The notes beneath the pieces are model-generated. The model was not told the origin of the DNA. It was given only the letters and a program-made list of their open reading frames with translations, and searched no databases. Shown here in pieces: positions 11,410 to 21,834 of a stretch of 64,000 nt of DNA. Source of the DNA: Deroplatys truncata (lineage: Eukaryota > Arthropoda > Insecta > Mantodea > Mantidae); contig CM060975.1 in the NCBI GenBank assembly GCA_030765065.1, positions 103,994,094 through 104,058,093 on the forward strand, in the 5' to 3' direction. Numbering within the stretch: the stretch's first letter is position 1; the number at the start of each line of letters is the position of its first letter. The position numbers and the translations under genes are program-made.

Positions 11410-12110
11410 TGTGAACAGCATAAGTCAGAAACGATCAGTCGGATAAACACCAAATTTGGTATTTAGGTTTAGTATCTTCCAGAAATACAACATGAAGGTT
11501 TTCAAGAAAATCCCCCACTCCAGATTACCCTTTACATGGAACTTTTTTCGAAAAATGTAATTCCCAAAAATGGCTCTAACGATTTTGTTGGAAATATCAT
11601 ATGTTTAAGATATTTTCATGACAAATAAAATCTATATCTTGAATTTTCTGGGAATGTCACCAAAAGTATTGTTTATTGTGAACGACTTTTGCGTAACTGG
11701 TAAACCATAAGAGATAGACAAAATGTTACTACACAAAAAATGTAGATCGCATTAAAATACACAATTTATGTCATATACATTTTTTGTTGAATTAACCATT
11801 TTCGAGATATTGCTTGTTATTCCCCTAAATTTTCCAATACTTTTACTTTTTCTCAAAGGGAATTTGTTCTTCATTTTTTATGCCCTGGCAATGCAAAGAG
11901 AATGGAATACTCCACATAGCAACCAGCTCTTAAAATATTTGACTATCGCTTAAAGCCTACCAATTCCCCTTGCATCTACAAGAAAATTAGCAATAAGATT
12001 AACATATCGATATTTCGATTAACATGAAGCATATGGAGAATAAACGTTTGTAATAATAGTTTGTACAAGAGTAGAGAAAGTCATGTGAGTGTAACACATC
12101 AGATTTTTTT
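11244..12110 (+). mobile_element. RC1 copy, full length, young
   Basis: The best plus-strand reference copy, about 867 bp. Left terminus TTACTTTCTCTGCTACG at 11244, (GT)n at 11377-11408, right terminus AAGAGTAGAGAAAGTCATG followed by the stem-loop ATGTGAGTGTAACACAT, CAGA and a T-run at 12110. No coding sequence. Both ends lie in T-runs without a duplicated flank. Confidence 0.93.
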
Positions 12111-13072
12111 ACACATATTTCAGTACGGTATAACAGAAGGTATTGTCCCCAAGCCCCCTAAGACACCAGGTACAATTTCTTCAACCCTTCGCATAAACTC
12201 GATTGTTACAGCAAACGCAATATCGGAACTACCAGTTCCCAATATTGTTCGACTTCGCTGCAAATCCCTGTCGAATTCTACAAATTTAACGAGACAAGAA
12301 AACAATAGGAAAAGACAGATAGGTACTCTTCTTTTTTCACTTTAGTCGTCGGTCTTTTATGTGTTGCAGACACATACAGTCTGATGCAGTTAATGAGTTG
12401 GAAGCCTTGTTTACTAGACCTTGCTGCTGTCTCTTCCCTTTTACTTCGACATGTCTCCTTTTTCTCCGCTTTGTTAAATTAGGAGGAAATGAAAAGAAAA
12501 TCAACAATGAGTACGAGAAACAAAATTTCCAGCACATTCCGGATTTGAAACAAAGAAAACAGACGAAGGTTTAAGAGAAAAAATAACAAAATCGCCTTTG
12601 TCGAATTTCACTCTAATCTCATGGTACAAAAGGAAAAGCGTTAAGGTTTAAAGGCATGATTAAGTAATAAGCTGCGAGTTTTATAATTTAACAAAAGATC
12701 TTTGAGAAGCATAGGCCATAACAAAAGAGAAAACAAGGTTTTGGCTTTCTGAGAATTATGATGTTTGCTAACACGCACGACTAGGTCGCTTTAAATTCTT
12801 AAATGCAAACGATTATTTAAGCACGTGACATTGCCAACATCATGATCCCAATAGTTACGGCATTACTGGAGTTTATTAATTATTTAAGAGCATTTTATTA
12901 AATATTTAGGGGTTTTTCTGGCAAAACCTCGTATTCCAAAATCATAAATCTCTAAAGAGAGCAAAACCAGGAATTGTCTGTTTTAAATTATTAACTCCCA
13001 CACAGTATGTGTAGAGCCGCTGCATTGTTGAACAAATATAAGTTATAGCTTATTCTCTTAGTCCCGAAAATG
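12111..13072. other. Unassigned DNA with an ambiguous open stretch
   Basis: 12115-12345 is open on both strands: plus reads GIVPKPPKTPGTISSTLRIN, minus reads CLVKFVEFDRDLQRSRTILG. A pyrimidine tract ending in CAG at about 12122 could be a splice acceptor for the plus frame. Neither translation was recognised, and real coding on either strand is uncertain. The rest is AT-rich and unassigned. Confidence 0.3.
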
Positions 13073-13150
13073 TTTTCACTTCCTCTACTACTGACCTATG
13101 ATAAGTATTGTCATACTCCACCAACACTCTGAAGTTGAAACCCGTAAAGC
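13073..13150 (+). mobile_element. RC1 left-end fragment
   Basis: TTTCACTTCCTCTACTACTG with a decayed hairpin and the following TCATACTCCACC match the left terminus of RC1. Nothing beyond about 75 bases aligns. Confidence 0.55.
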
Positions 13151-13878
13151 CTGCCCAGCAAAGCGTAAACATTTTGTGATTATATGAAATTTAGAATGCG
13201 TAAAACATTCCGTGCAGTAAATATTCTAAAATTACATATAAAATAAACAAAATTCCGTCTTATAAGAATTCTCGAAGACCTGGTAGTACTGCTTATTTCT
13301 GCCATACTTACTGAATTATTGTTGGTACCACAAAACACGTATTAAATAAAGGAAAACACTTCCCAGGATATAGACAGATTTATAGCCCATACTTTACGCT
13401 TCATAGCATGAACTATAAACAAATACTGTCTCAAAAACTGGGAAACATTCCGCAGCCATAGAACCTGAGGTAAATAATTTACCTGAGGTAGCAGATTTTA
13501 CAATTCACATCGTCCATTACTGAAAGATCGCGCCCTTAACTCCTCCTAGGTTACTGCTGGTTAGCACTAGAGGTGCAATCAAATTCTAATTTTACATTTT
13601 GCTACGGCCCATTGAAGGAAGAGCGTGGTCATGATGGAGGAGAATAGACACACAGATAAGCTCTGCCCCATCAACGTACTGTATAGGTATATTCAGTCTG
13701 TGATCTTAAGTTATAATACAGTGCAATATAATTCAATGCTTTATCAAGTCATTGTGAAAAACTAACACCTTGAATCTGCTCACAAAACTGTAAAAACGCC
13801 TCCTTTGGCGTAAAATCGTAAACAGGCCTATGCTCCTGTACACATAATGGGAAAACCGCAAAAATTGGCAAGTAAATA
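13151..13878. other. Unassigned DNA
   Basis: AT-rich sequence. No open frame or repeat was recognised. Confidence 0.4.
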
Positions 13879-14193
13879 CGTAAAAAGTATTGTATTCCGG
13901 CCAAAATTTCTATATTTCACCGGAAACACACGTTTCGGAGTCCTCTGAACACTGGATTTTCAGAAAAACTTACGCAAGCGTGTCGCATCTTTGAAAGATA
14001 CTAACTATATACCAAGTTTGATATTTATCCAACTTTTCGTTTTTGAGTTATGCTGTTCATAGATACAAACACGGACCTTTCCTAATTTTTTTATTCAGGG
14101 GGTCTCAAAACATATATTTCCGGTGAAATCTCGGTATCGAATTTTTGGGTGGAATACAATACTTCCCCTACTTACTATACGTAGTAGAGAAAG
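13879..14193. mobile_element. Two RC1 left-end fragments in head-to-head orientation
   Basis: 13879-13970 is a plus-strand piece of the RC1 left region (AAGTATTGTATTCCGGCC to TCCTCTGAACAC). 13971-14193 is a reverse-strand left region running from GTCGCATCTTTGAAAGATAC to the terminal hairpin TACGTAGTAGAGAAAGTAA at 14193. The two form an imperfect inverted pair, suggesting a rearranged or nested insertion. Confidence 0.75.
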
Positions 14194-15240
14194 TAATAAG
14201 ACTGCTATGCATAGGCACACAACCGATTCTATCTATGGCCTTTTGACCTTTTAATGGGTTACGTAAGTTATATCTTATCTGTTTCCTGTTATGGATCCAA
14301 TTAGGTAATTCCAAGAAACAAGCATAGTCAACTTTTAAAAAGCAAATTGTTATCGATATTACAAAATAGTTGCGTGAGCTCATAAGAAGCAAAAGGAGAC
14401 CATTTTGGAGCATGATTTCCTACTATATAAACATAGAAATGTCTATTGTTATAATCCATCTCAAAAATTATATATTCTAATAAACTATTTATAAAATGTT
14501 TGGTATACTAGCTGTGATATTACAAATTGTTTAACATCAGGTGAAACAAAACAGTGGTAACTTGGTATTTAAATGTATACTCGTCAAAATATGGAACAAT
14601 TTAAACAAACAGCAATGAAATAGAGTAAATCTGCCTATTAGCTTTGATTTTTAAGATACTTCATTCTCTATTATCTGCGTAATACCCAATCCAATAGCCG
14701 GAATTTGAAATCGTTCTTGGCGCGACAACTTTGATGTGGCTCCTTGCTTCAAATTTTTATAACATCTAATGTTACCTGCTTGTTGGTGAGCTTTATAATG
14801 TTATCTCGTAGCTCGTTCTGCGTTGAATCGTGCGCCAAGCTTCCCTAGCGGTATGGTTATCAGTTCTTTATCTCGGGGGTATGGCCGAGTGTATTTTGAA
14901 AGAATAACACCAGTTTAGTTAGCTGATAAATTTTAATGCTGACTAAAATGTTTAATTTGTGACGAGTCGCCGACTGTTGAATTTACGAATTAATTACTCC
15001 TATAAGAAGTGCCAGTTGCAGTTAAGTCGCAGAAATGTTGCTCGGAAAAATCCCTCTCAATAGCCGCTAAATCTTTCTAAAGTCGGCGAGTTCATGTGCA
15101 CTACTCAACTTAAAAGTTATACACGAGAGTAGGTACACAAGAGTCACGAATAGGTCACGAATGTGAATGTGTCTCTGATTTAGAATATGTGATCTTTCCT
15201 TAACTTAAGCTCCGCCCACATATCACTACCCGTAGTTACT
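14194..15240. other. Unassigned DNA
   Basis: No supported gene. The minus frame at 14168-14413 starts in unknown sequence and runs into the RC1 end. Confidence 0.4.
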
Positions 15241-15597
15241 TCTCGCACGGTCCAATCTTAAAATCTTACGTGCGTCTCTTACCTTGTTGCTAAGCCGTAC
15301 CTCACACTTTTCTAATTTACAGAATTGCTGCCTATGTGACTTTGCAAACGTACTGAACTTAACTCTCACTGCATTTCAGGAATCTTTATGCTAATGTATT
15401 CTATTCTCGGCTGTTACTAGTGTCATCACATGACTTGCTAATGACCGTTTTCTTTCCGGACAATACTTTCAACTCGGGTTTATTATATTATACAATTATT
15501 TAACACACGAAAATTATTTATTGCAATTATTTCTCTATCTTACTATCATTTCTTTATTTAGTTATTTATATCTTCCGGTTAATAATTACGGTATCAA
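15241..15597 (+). repeat. Unnamed dispersed repeat, copy 1
   Basis: Aligns in direct orientation with 22027-22388. Shared blocks include ACGTGCGTCTCT, TTTACAGAATT, AACTGCATTYCAG-like sequence, GCTAATG and TTATTTATATCTTCC. Identity is roughly two thirds by eye. No open frame or terminal repeat was identified, so the class is unknown. Confidence 0.6.
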
Positions 15598-15833
15598 ATT
15601 TCTGCGCGTATAATACGCAGTCTCGGGAAGTAACACGCCAAAAATTGGAAATTAAGGAATATTTGGAAGAAGCTGGCGCATTCAAAGACACGATACTTTA
15701 AATACACACATAAAGGCCAGTTTTGAGAACCCAAAAGCAATATGTAAAGGGAGGTACAAATGCACGTAAGGTGGTGAAGAATATTCCTGCAAGTCTTAGC
15801 TTTGCATCCTCAAAAGAACCAGGTAAGCAGGAA

Positions 15834-15838
<5 letters not shown>

Positions 15839-15879
<41 letters not shown>
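15839..15879 (+). repeat. (TC)n microsatellite
   Basis: About 20 uninterrupted CT units. It produces spurious LSLSLS / REREREF reading frames on the two strands. Confidence 0.95.
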
Positions 15880-15881
<2 letters not shown>

Positions 15882-15936
15882 CACATTAATAAATTCGCGT
15901 GGGCATTCCATTTTCTAAAAATGCTACTGTAGGTTT

Positions 15937-17195
15937 TTATTTTCGCTGCTACATTCCTTTAGTGGGAGTGTGCTCTATTCCGGCAAAAAATTCATTCGAG
16001 ATTTCTTCGAAAATACTGTTTTGAAGCACGCTGAATAAAAAATTAGATAAAGATACTGTGACTTGTGTGGGAGAGAGAGAGCAGCTTAATTCAAAAAAAT
16101 AAATGTCGGATAAACACCGAACTTGGTATTTAAGTTCGGCATCTTCCAGAGATGCGACACAAATATTTTCAAAAAAATCTGATGTGTTACACTCACATGA
16201 CTTTCTCTACTCTTGTACAATCTATTTTTACAAACGCCTATTCTCCATATGCTTCATATTAATCGAGATATCGAGATGTCAATCTTATTTGTAATTTTCT
16301 TGTAGATGCAAGGGGAATATGGTAGCTTTTAAGCGATAGTCAAATATTTTATCGCTGGTTGCTATGTGGCGCATTCCATTCTCTTTGCATGTCCAGGACA
16401 TAAAAAAATGAATAACGAATTTGAGAAAAAGTATAAGTATTGGAAAATTTAAGGAAATAACAAGCAATATCTCGAAAACGGTTCACTCAACAAAAAAAAA
16501 TGTATATGATATAAGTTGTGTATTTTAACGCCATCTACATTTTGTGTGTAGTAAAATTTTGTCTATCTCTTATGGTTTACCAGTTATGCAAAAGTCGTTC
16601 ATAATGAAGAATACTTTTGGAGACATTCCCAGAAATTTCGAGATATACATTTCATTTCTCATGACATTATCTTAAACATATGATATTTTCATCAAAATCG
16701 TTAGAGCCAGTTTTGAGAAAATTAAAATTTTCGAAAAATGTTCCATGTAAAGGATAGTCTGGGGTGGGGGGATTTTCTTGAAAATCTTCGTGTCGCATCT
16801 CTGGAAGATACTGAACGTAAATACCAAGTTTGGTGTTTATCCGACTGTTAGTTTTTGAGTTATGCTGTTCACAGACACACACACACACACAGACACACAG
16901 ACACACACACACACAGACACACAGACGGACATGTTTCCAAAAATGCTTTTTTTGGATTCAGGAGGTCTCAAAACATGTATTTCCGGTGAAATCTCGGTAT
17001 CGAATTTTTGGGTGGAATGCAATACTTCCCTTACTTACTATACGTAGTAGAGAAAGTAAAAAAAATTATCTCACTCCAAACTATCATTTACATATCAAAT
17101 TTTTAGAACTTTTTCTCAAAAATAGCCCTAACGATTTTGAAAAGAACTGTCATATATTTAAGATATTAACATGAAGATTTAAAATTATTGAGCAG
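15937..17195 (+). mobile_element. RC1 old copy split by a younger RC1 copy
   Basis: The left part is 15937-16171, from a diverged left terminus to GATGCGACACAAATATTTTC. The right part is 17061-17195, resuming ATTATCTCACTCCAAACTATC and ending near GATATTAACATGAAG. The two parts are contiguous in the RC1 consensus, so the copy between them is a later insertion. The right end of the old copy is missing. Confidence 0.82.
16172..17060 (-). mobile_element. RC1 copy, full length, young
   Basis: Right terminus (reverse strand) starts AAAAAATCTGATGTGTTACA at 16172. Left terminus ends TACGTAGTAGAGAAAGTAA at about 17059. About 889 bp. The microsatellite is a compound of CA and CAGACA units at 16875-16926. 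It sits inside an older plus-strand copy. Confidence 0.93.
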
Positions 17196-17345
17196 GTTTC
17201 CAGTTTCAAGTACTGAGGATGTGTAAGCTCAAATTTAAGTAATAGTGATGTAGAAAATAAATTAATGTATAAAGTTAAGTGGGACTATTAAATGGACATT
17301 ATTAAATGAAGTAGATATAGAGACGATTTCATTTTATAGGATGAT

Positions 17346-18449
17346 GGGTTTTATGGAGTTATTTTTATGGAGTTGAGACTTGGACATTAATAAAAAAAAT
17401 CTGATGTGTTACACTCACATGACTTTCTCTACTCTTGTACAATCTAATTTTACAAACGCCTATTCTCCATATGCTTCATGTTAATCGAGATATCGAGATG
17501 TCAATCTTATTGGTAATTTTCTTGTAGATGCAAGGGGAATATGGTAGCTTTTAAGCGAGTCAAATATTTTAACGCTGGTTGCTATGTGGCGAATTCCATT
17601 CTCTTTGCATGTTCAGGACATAAAAAAAATGAATAACGAATTTGAGAAAAAGTATAAGTATTGGAAAATTTAAGGAAATAACAAGCAATATCTCGAAAAC
17701 GGTTCACTCAACAAAAGAAACGTATATGACATAAGTTGTGTATTTTAACGCGATCTACATTTTTTGTGTAGTCAAATTTTGTCTATCTCTTATGGTTTAC
17801 CAGTTATGCAAAAGTCGTTCACAATGAAGAATATTTTTGGAGACATTCCCAGAAAATTCGAGATATACATTTTATTTGTCATGACAATATCTTAAACATA
17901 TGATATTTTAATCAAAATCGTTAGAGCCGTTTTTGAGAAAATTAAAATTTTCGAAAAATGTTCCATGTAAAGGGTAGTCTGGGGTGGGGGGATTTTCTTG
18001 AAAACCTTCGTGTCGCATCTCTGGAAGATACTGAACCTAAATACCAGGTTTGGTGTTTATCCGACTGTTCGTTTTTGAGTTATGCTGTTCACAGACACAC
18101 AGACACACAGACAGACAGACACACAGACACACAGACACACAGACAGACACACACACGGACATGTTTCCAAAAATGCTTTTTTTGGATTCAGTGATTCTCA
18201 AAACATGTATTTCCGGTGAAATCTCGGTATCGAATTTTTGGGTGGAATGCAATACTTCCCCTACTTACTATACGTAGTAGAGAAAGTAAAAACGTAAGGG
18301 ATATTGGAATAGCAGAAATGAAATTACTAAAACCTCTTGCTGAATATTTGCCTCTGAACCATCAGAGAAACGATAACAATGTAACCAACATATCAGAAGT
18401 AATGGCACAATGCAGATTGCAGAACAACGCAGTAAACATTAGAAGATAG
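17346..18449 (+). pseudogene. LINE reverse-transcriptase C-terminal remnant, split by RC1
   Basis: Before the inserted RC1 copy, 17346-17392 translates as LWSYFYGVETWTLIK. This matches the YG.ETW motif found after the catalytic palm domain of many non-LTR reverse transcriptases. After it, 18290-18449 reads RDIGIAEMKLLKPLAEYLPL and NHQRNDNNVTNISEV, the usual RIEAAEMKFLR...NDDIR-type continuation. The RC1 copy at 17393-18289 lies exactly between them. The piece is short and lacks the catalytic part. The clade is not certain. Recognition is from memory of the motif pair, not from a search. Confidence 0.7.
17393..18289 (-). mobile_element. RC1 copy, full length, young
   Basis: About 897 bp, very similar to 16172-17060 and in the same orientation. 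Right terminus TCTGATGTGTTACACTCACA at about 17400. Left terminus ends TACGTAGTAGAGAAAGTAA at 18289. The microsatellite at 18094-18154 is built of CAGACA/CACA units. It disrupts the LINE remnant. Confidence 0.93.
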
Positions 18450-18518
18450 AGAAAAGTACGTTTTGATAAAAGTTATTTTATTTTAAAATACTATCCAATA
18501 ATACTTTAAACAACCCAT

Positions 18519-18692
18519 TGCCAAGTTTGGTGTTTATCCGACTTTTCGTTTTTGAGTTACGCTGATCACACAACTCAAAGCATGTATTTCCGATGAAATC
18601 TCGGTACTGAAATTTTGGGTGGAATACAATACTTTCTCCACCTACTACGTACGTGGAAGAGAAAGTAATAAATAACTTAATAGTAGTAAATG
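18519..18692 (-). mobile_element. RC1 left-end fragment
   Basis: Reverse-strand left region from GCCAAGTTTGGTGTTTATCC to a diverged terminal hairpin (ACTTTCTCCACCTACTACGT...AGAGAAAGTAA). The microsatellite has been lost. Confidence 0.85.
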
Positions 18693-19415
18693 GCAAATTC
18701 TAAAATAAGATTCACTCTAAAAGTTGTGAACGTTCCATACCAATACCTACATCCAGTTCTGAGAAAAGTGCGTCCAAAAGCTGGAATATTAGTATATGTG
18801 AGATAGGGCACAAACACACACGCTGCAATAGATATACTGCTGGTATCTCCGTTGAACTGTCGACGCCTTCTGTCTGGGAAGGTAATGCAGCTCAAGTGGC
18901 GGCGCGAACCAGTGGGGGATTCCAATTACAGAAATTAGCGGCAAACTCCACCTGAATTAAGTCCTCCCATTTTCATTAACACGCCAATAAATTAATTGCT
19001 CGAGCATTATTCATTCACAACACCGTCATTGCGGTGACAGAAATATACATGCAGTGGAAATGTGATTTATAGGGAGGACCCTTCTAAGGACATAAATCAG
19101 GTTGGCGTGCCTGCAGCGACATCACAATGCGCCACAGTGCAGCCAACTGTTTCCGAATATGCCCTTCTTCCCAATTTCTGACGGCTGTTCTCGAGACAGA
19201 GCACAGTTTGCGTTATACACTAGGAAACTCCAGTTGTGCGGTTGGCAGTACCGGATGGTCGAAATGATATGTATTAAAAACTTAATCCAACAGTACTTTT
19301 TAAAATGCTAAGCGACCGTCCTTTTGCTTCTCGTGAACCTGTGCAGAAAGTGTATAATACCAAAGTTGGCAAAATACGAGTATATCCACCTGTTTTGGAA
19401 ACTATGCGGTAGTAA
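18693..19415. other. Unassigned DNA
   Basis: GC content is slightly higher at 18830-19260 and short frames occur on both strands, but no domain was recognised. Confidence 0.35.
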
Positions 19416-19888
19416 TACAGGGTTATTCAAAAAGAAGGAACAGATTATAAGTATTAATTTCTAAAGAACGACAACAGGTAACGACACACACGATACATCA
19501 GTGGATAGACGAAAGTTCAAAGTTTTAATACCGCACCTACTAGATCCATTAAGTGCCTACAGAGGCGCTGTGGTTTGTTTACGCGATAATGGCGACGCCA
19601 CATAAAAGGTCGCCTTGTGTGCTGCAGCATGCAAAGAGTAAATCCATTGTTTCAGTGCAGCGTGCATTTCGTTGCAAGTTCAACATAGAGCCGCCTCTCG
19701 TAAAAGATTTACAATTGGTACAAGAAATTCTTAGAAGATGGTTCCATAAGCATCCTCGCATAACAAATGGTGCTCATGTTGAATGCATAAATTAAAACTT
19801 TGAACTTTCCTCTGTTCAATGATGCATCGCATGTGTGTCTATCTGTTAAATAAAATATTTTAAATCTGCTCCTTTTTAAATAACTCTA
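19416..19888 (+). mobile_element. Internally deleted Tc1/mariner-type element
   Basis: Imperfect terminal inverted repeats (ACAGGGTTATTCAAAAAGAAGGAAC at the left is too long to quote fully; the core is GTTATT.AAAAAG.AG.A) face each other next to TA at both ends. The 470-bp element carries one short frame (19553-19795) and is far below autonomous length. It is a deletion derivative of a transposon whose protein starts with a DUF4817-type helix-turn-helix. Confidence 0.75.
19553..19795 (+). pseudogene. Transposase remnant: N-terminal HTH fused to C-terminus
   Basis: An 80-codon frame. Residues 16-46 (HKRSPCVLQHAKSKSIVSVQ to FRCKFNIEPP) match the DUF4817-type DNA-binding domain found at the start of many arthropod Tc1/mariner-like transposases. 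The last residues (RITNGAHVECIN) match the typical extreme C-terminus (V.NGAHIEH). The whole catalytic middle of about 250 residues is missing, so this is an internal-deletion product. A residual DNA-binding function is conceivable but there is no evidence for it. Confidence 0.7.
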
Positions 19889-20014
19889 AGAAATACTTCT
19901 AATTGTAGTTTTAGAAATATTAGGCATTTAAATTAAATTATTTGCGACGAATAATACTATTAAAGTCAAGCAGATACAAAACTTAACCTTTTTATGAATA
20001 ATTCATAGATTTAA

Positions 20015-20285
20015 CTACCAAGATGTCAGCGCCGGGGTAGTGGGTTGAAGCGTGTCGTTTCAGTTACACTTGAGTTCAAGCCCACCACGGGGTTGCGGGT
20101 TTTTCGGCACATATATAGGACCGGTGCATCGTGATACATTTGGGTTTGCAGATCGCGAAAACCAACCCCAGCTGGGAGAAAGCATGGCCACAACATCTCG
20201 TCGTATCGGATGAATGGTCGTACAACTCAGCCATGCTCATATGGACGTGAAGTCGACGGCCGGGTTAGTAATTGCACAGAGGTTG
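20015..20285 (+). repeat. SINE-E (tRNA-like), single copy
   Basis: Box A-like GGGTAGTGGGTTGAAGCG at about 20035 and box B-like GAGTTCAAGCCC at about 20082 precede a GC-richer body of about 180 bases (GGACCGGTGCATCGTGAT, ATGGACGTGAAGTCGACGGC). The structure fits a tRNA-derived SINE. No second copy was seen in the window. Confidence 0.5.
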
Positions 20286-20628
20286 TCGTGTCACAGATTA
20301 TTAGAGTAACTACGAACATACATTGTAACGGGTAGAAAAATTCTAATGATTTTTACACATCGTATATCAGTATTTGTGTCAATATAGACTATGTCTGGTA
20401 AGACAATTCGGGAAGTAGTTCTTTCCACAGCATGGGAAAAATGGCGATAGGAAGAAGAAAGAGGGCACAAGGTGTTTTGATATGGCAGAAGAGGAAAGGA
20501 CCCTAGAAAAGGTTCTGGTGGAGATAAAGAGCAACCTTGAGGATTAGGGTATAAAGTTAAATGCCAGAAAGAGAGAGAGAGGGACAAAGACTGTGGTTAA
20601 TAGAGGAAAAGGAAAAGTAAAGAAGAAT

Positions 20629-20792
20629 TGGAAAGGTAGAATCAGATGATTGAAAAATTCAATGTCATAGCCGGCATTTGAACCACGGATCTCCCGGTCT
20701 CCGTCCGGTTGCTGTAACCACTGATCTACCATGGCAACATGCGACACGACATTAAATTCTCCAACTGATTCGTATTTTTCCCGGTAAACCAC
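20629..20792 (-). repeat. SINE-B copy, minus arm of a palindrome
   Basis: Reverse-strand box A TGGTAGATCAGTGGTTACAG and box B GGTTCAAATGCCGG are readable. The sequence is a near-perfect inverted copy of 20850-21012. Confidence 0.85.
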
Positions 20793-20849
20793 AAGGAGAT
20801 CTCAGATTGTATTGAGATGTCATACCCCAATGGCGACTTACATACATGG

Positions 20850-21062
20850 TGGTTTACCGGGAAAAATACGAATCAGTTGGAGAATTTAATGTCGTGTCGC
20901 ATGTTGCCATGGTAGATCAGTGGTTAGAGCAACCGGACGGAGACCGGGAGATCCGTGGTTCAAATCCCGGCTATGGCATTGAATTTTTCAGTCATCTGAT
21001 TCTACATTTCCAACCCTGTCCAACACACGGCTTGTATGAAAGAACAATTAATTCCATAAAGA

Positions 21063-21100
<38 letters not shown>
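20850..21100 (+). repeat. SINE-B copy, plus arm, with (ATT)n tail
   Basis: tRNA-like head with box A TGGTAGATCAGTGGTTAGAG and box B GGTTCAAATCCCGG. A short body ends in a (TTA)n tail at 21063-21099. The 5' leader GGTTTACCGGGAAAAATACG precedes the tRNA-like part and is shared with the inverted copy. Confidence 0.87.
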
Positions 21101-21834
21101 GAATACGAGGTAGCGGAATAGGTGGACAGCTTTAGATGTATTATAAGTAGTCTTATCTGTTCTCAAGAAGTCAATCGTGAGATAGGAGTCACAAAGGAAA
21201 TTTTAAATATAAAACGAAATATCATCTGTATATCCTTATGGAAAGGAAGATATTAGATTTGAGCAGAGTATGGCATTTTGTAGTGCGAAAACTATGACTG
21301 GTCTATCGTTATAAACTAATTGCTAAGATCTTGTATAAGTTTCAATCCATCGAAAACCTCCCATCATCAATAATACCACAGAATGTGCTGTTTCAAGAGG
21401 TAGATTTTAGTTTACCCTTTTTACTTGTTCAGGTTGACCCAAAATAGAGTATGCTATGGGATACAAGTAATACTGGAAGTTGGTCATTGGCTTCATGTTG
21501 TGTATAAAGCTGAGGTCATTAGCTTACGATAAGTACAGGTAAAATATGATCCGTTGTAATTTAGGCCTTAACGTACTGACAAAACTAATGAGTCCAGTTA
21601 AAAGTACACGCCGTTTGATGACTGCACGGTGAATTTTAGTCACATTACATTCGTTAAAGAGAAACGCTGACAAATAGCATGCAAATTACAATCTGCAGCG
21701 TATAACAAATATACGGCTAAACTTTCATTCCAACATGTAGAGGAATAAAATTGCTTCATGGATATGGATCCAGGAACTCTTTATTTCATGTTAGAATTTC
21801 ATTTTCTACAATTCTCCATAGTATATTGATTATC
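21100..21834. other. Unassigned DNA
   Basis: No gene or repeat was recognised. Confidence 0.4.

Noticed and set aside
15698-15932. Open frames with RERERE or SLSLSL runs
   Set aside because: Translation of the (TC)n microsatellite.
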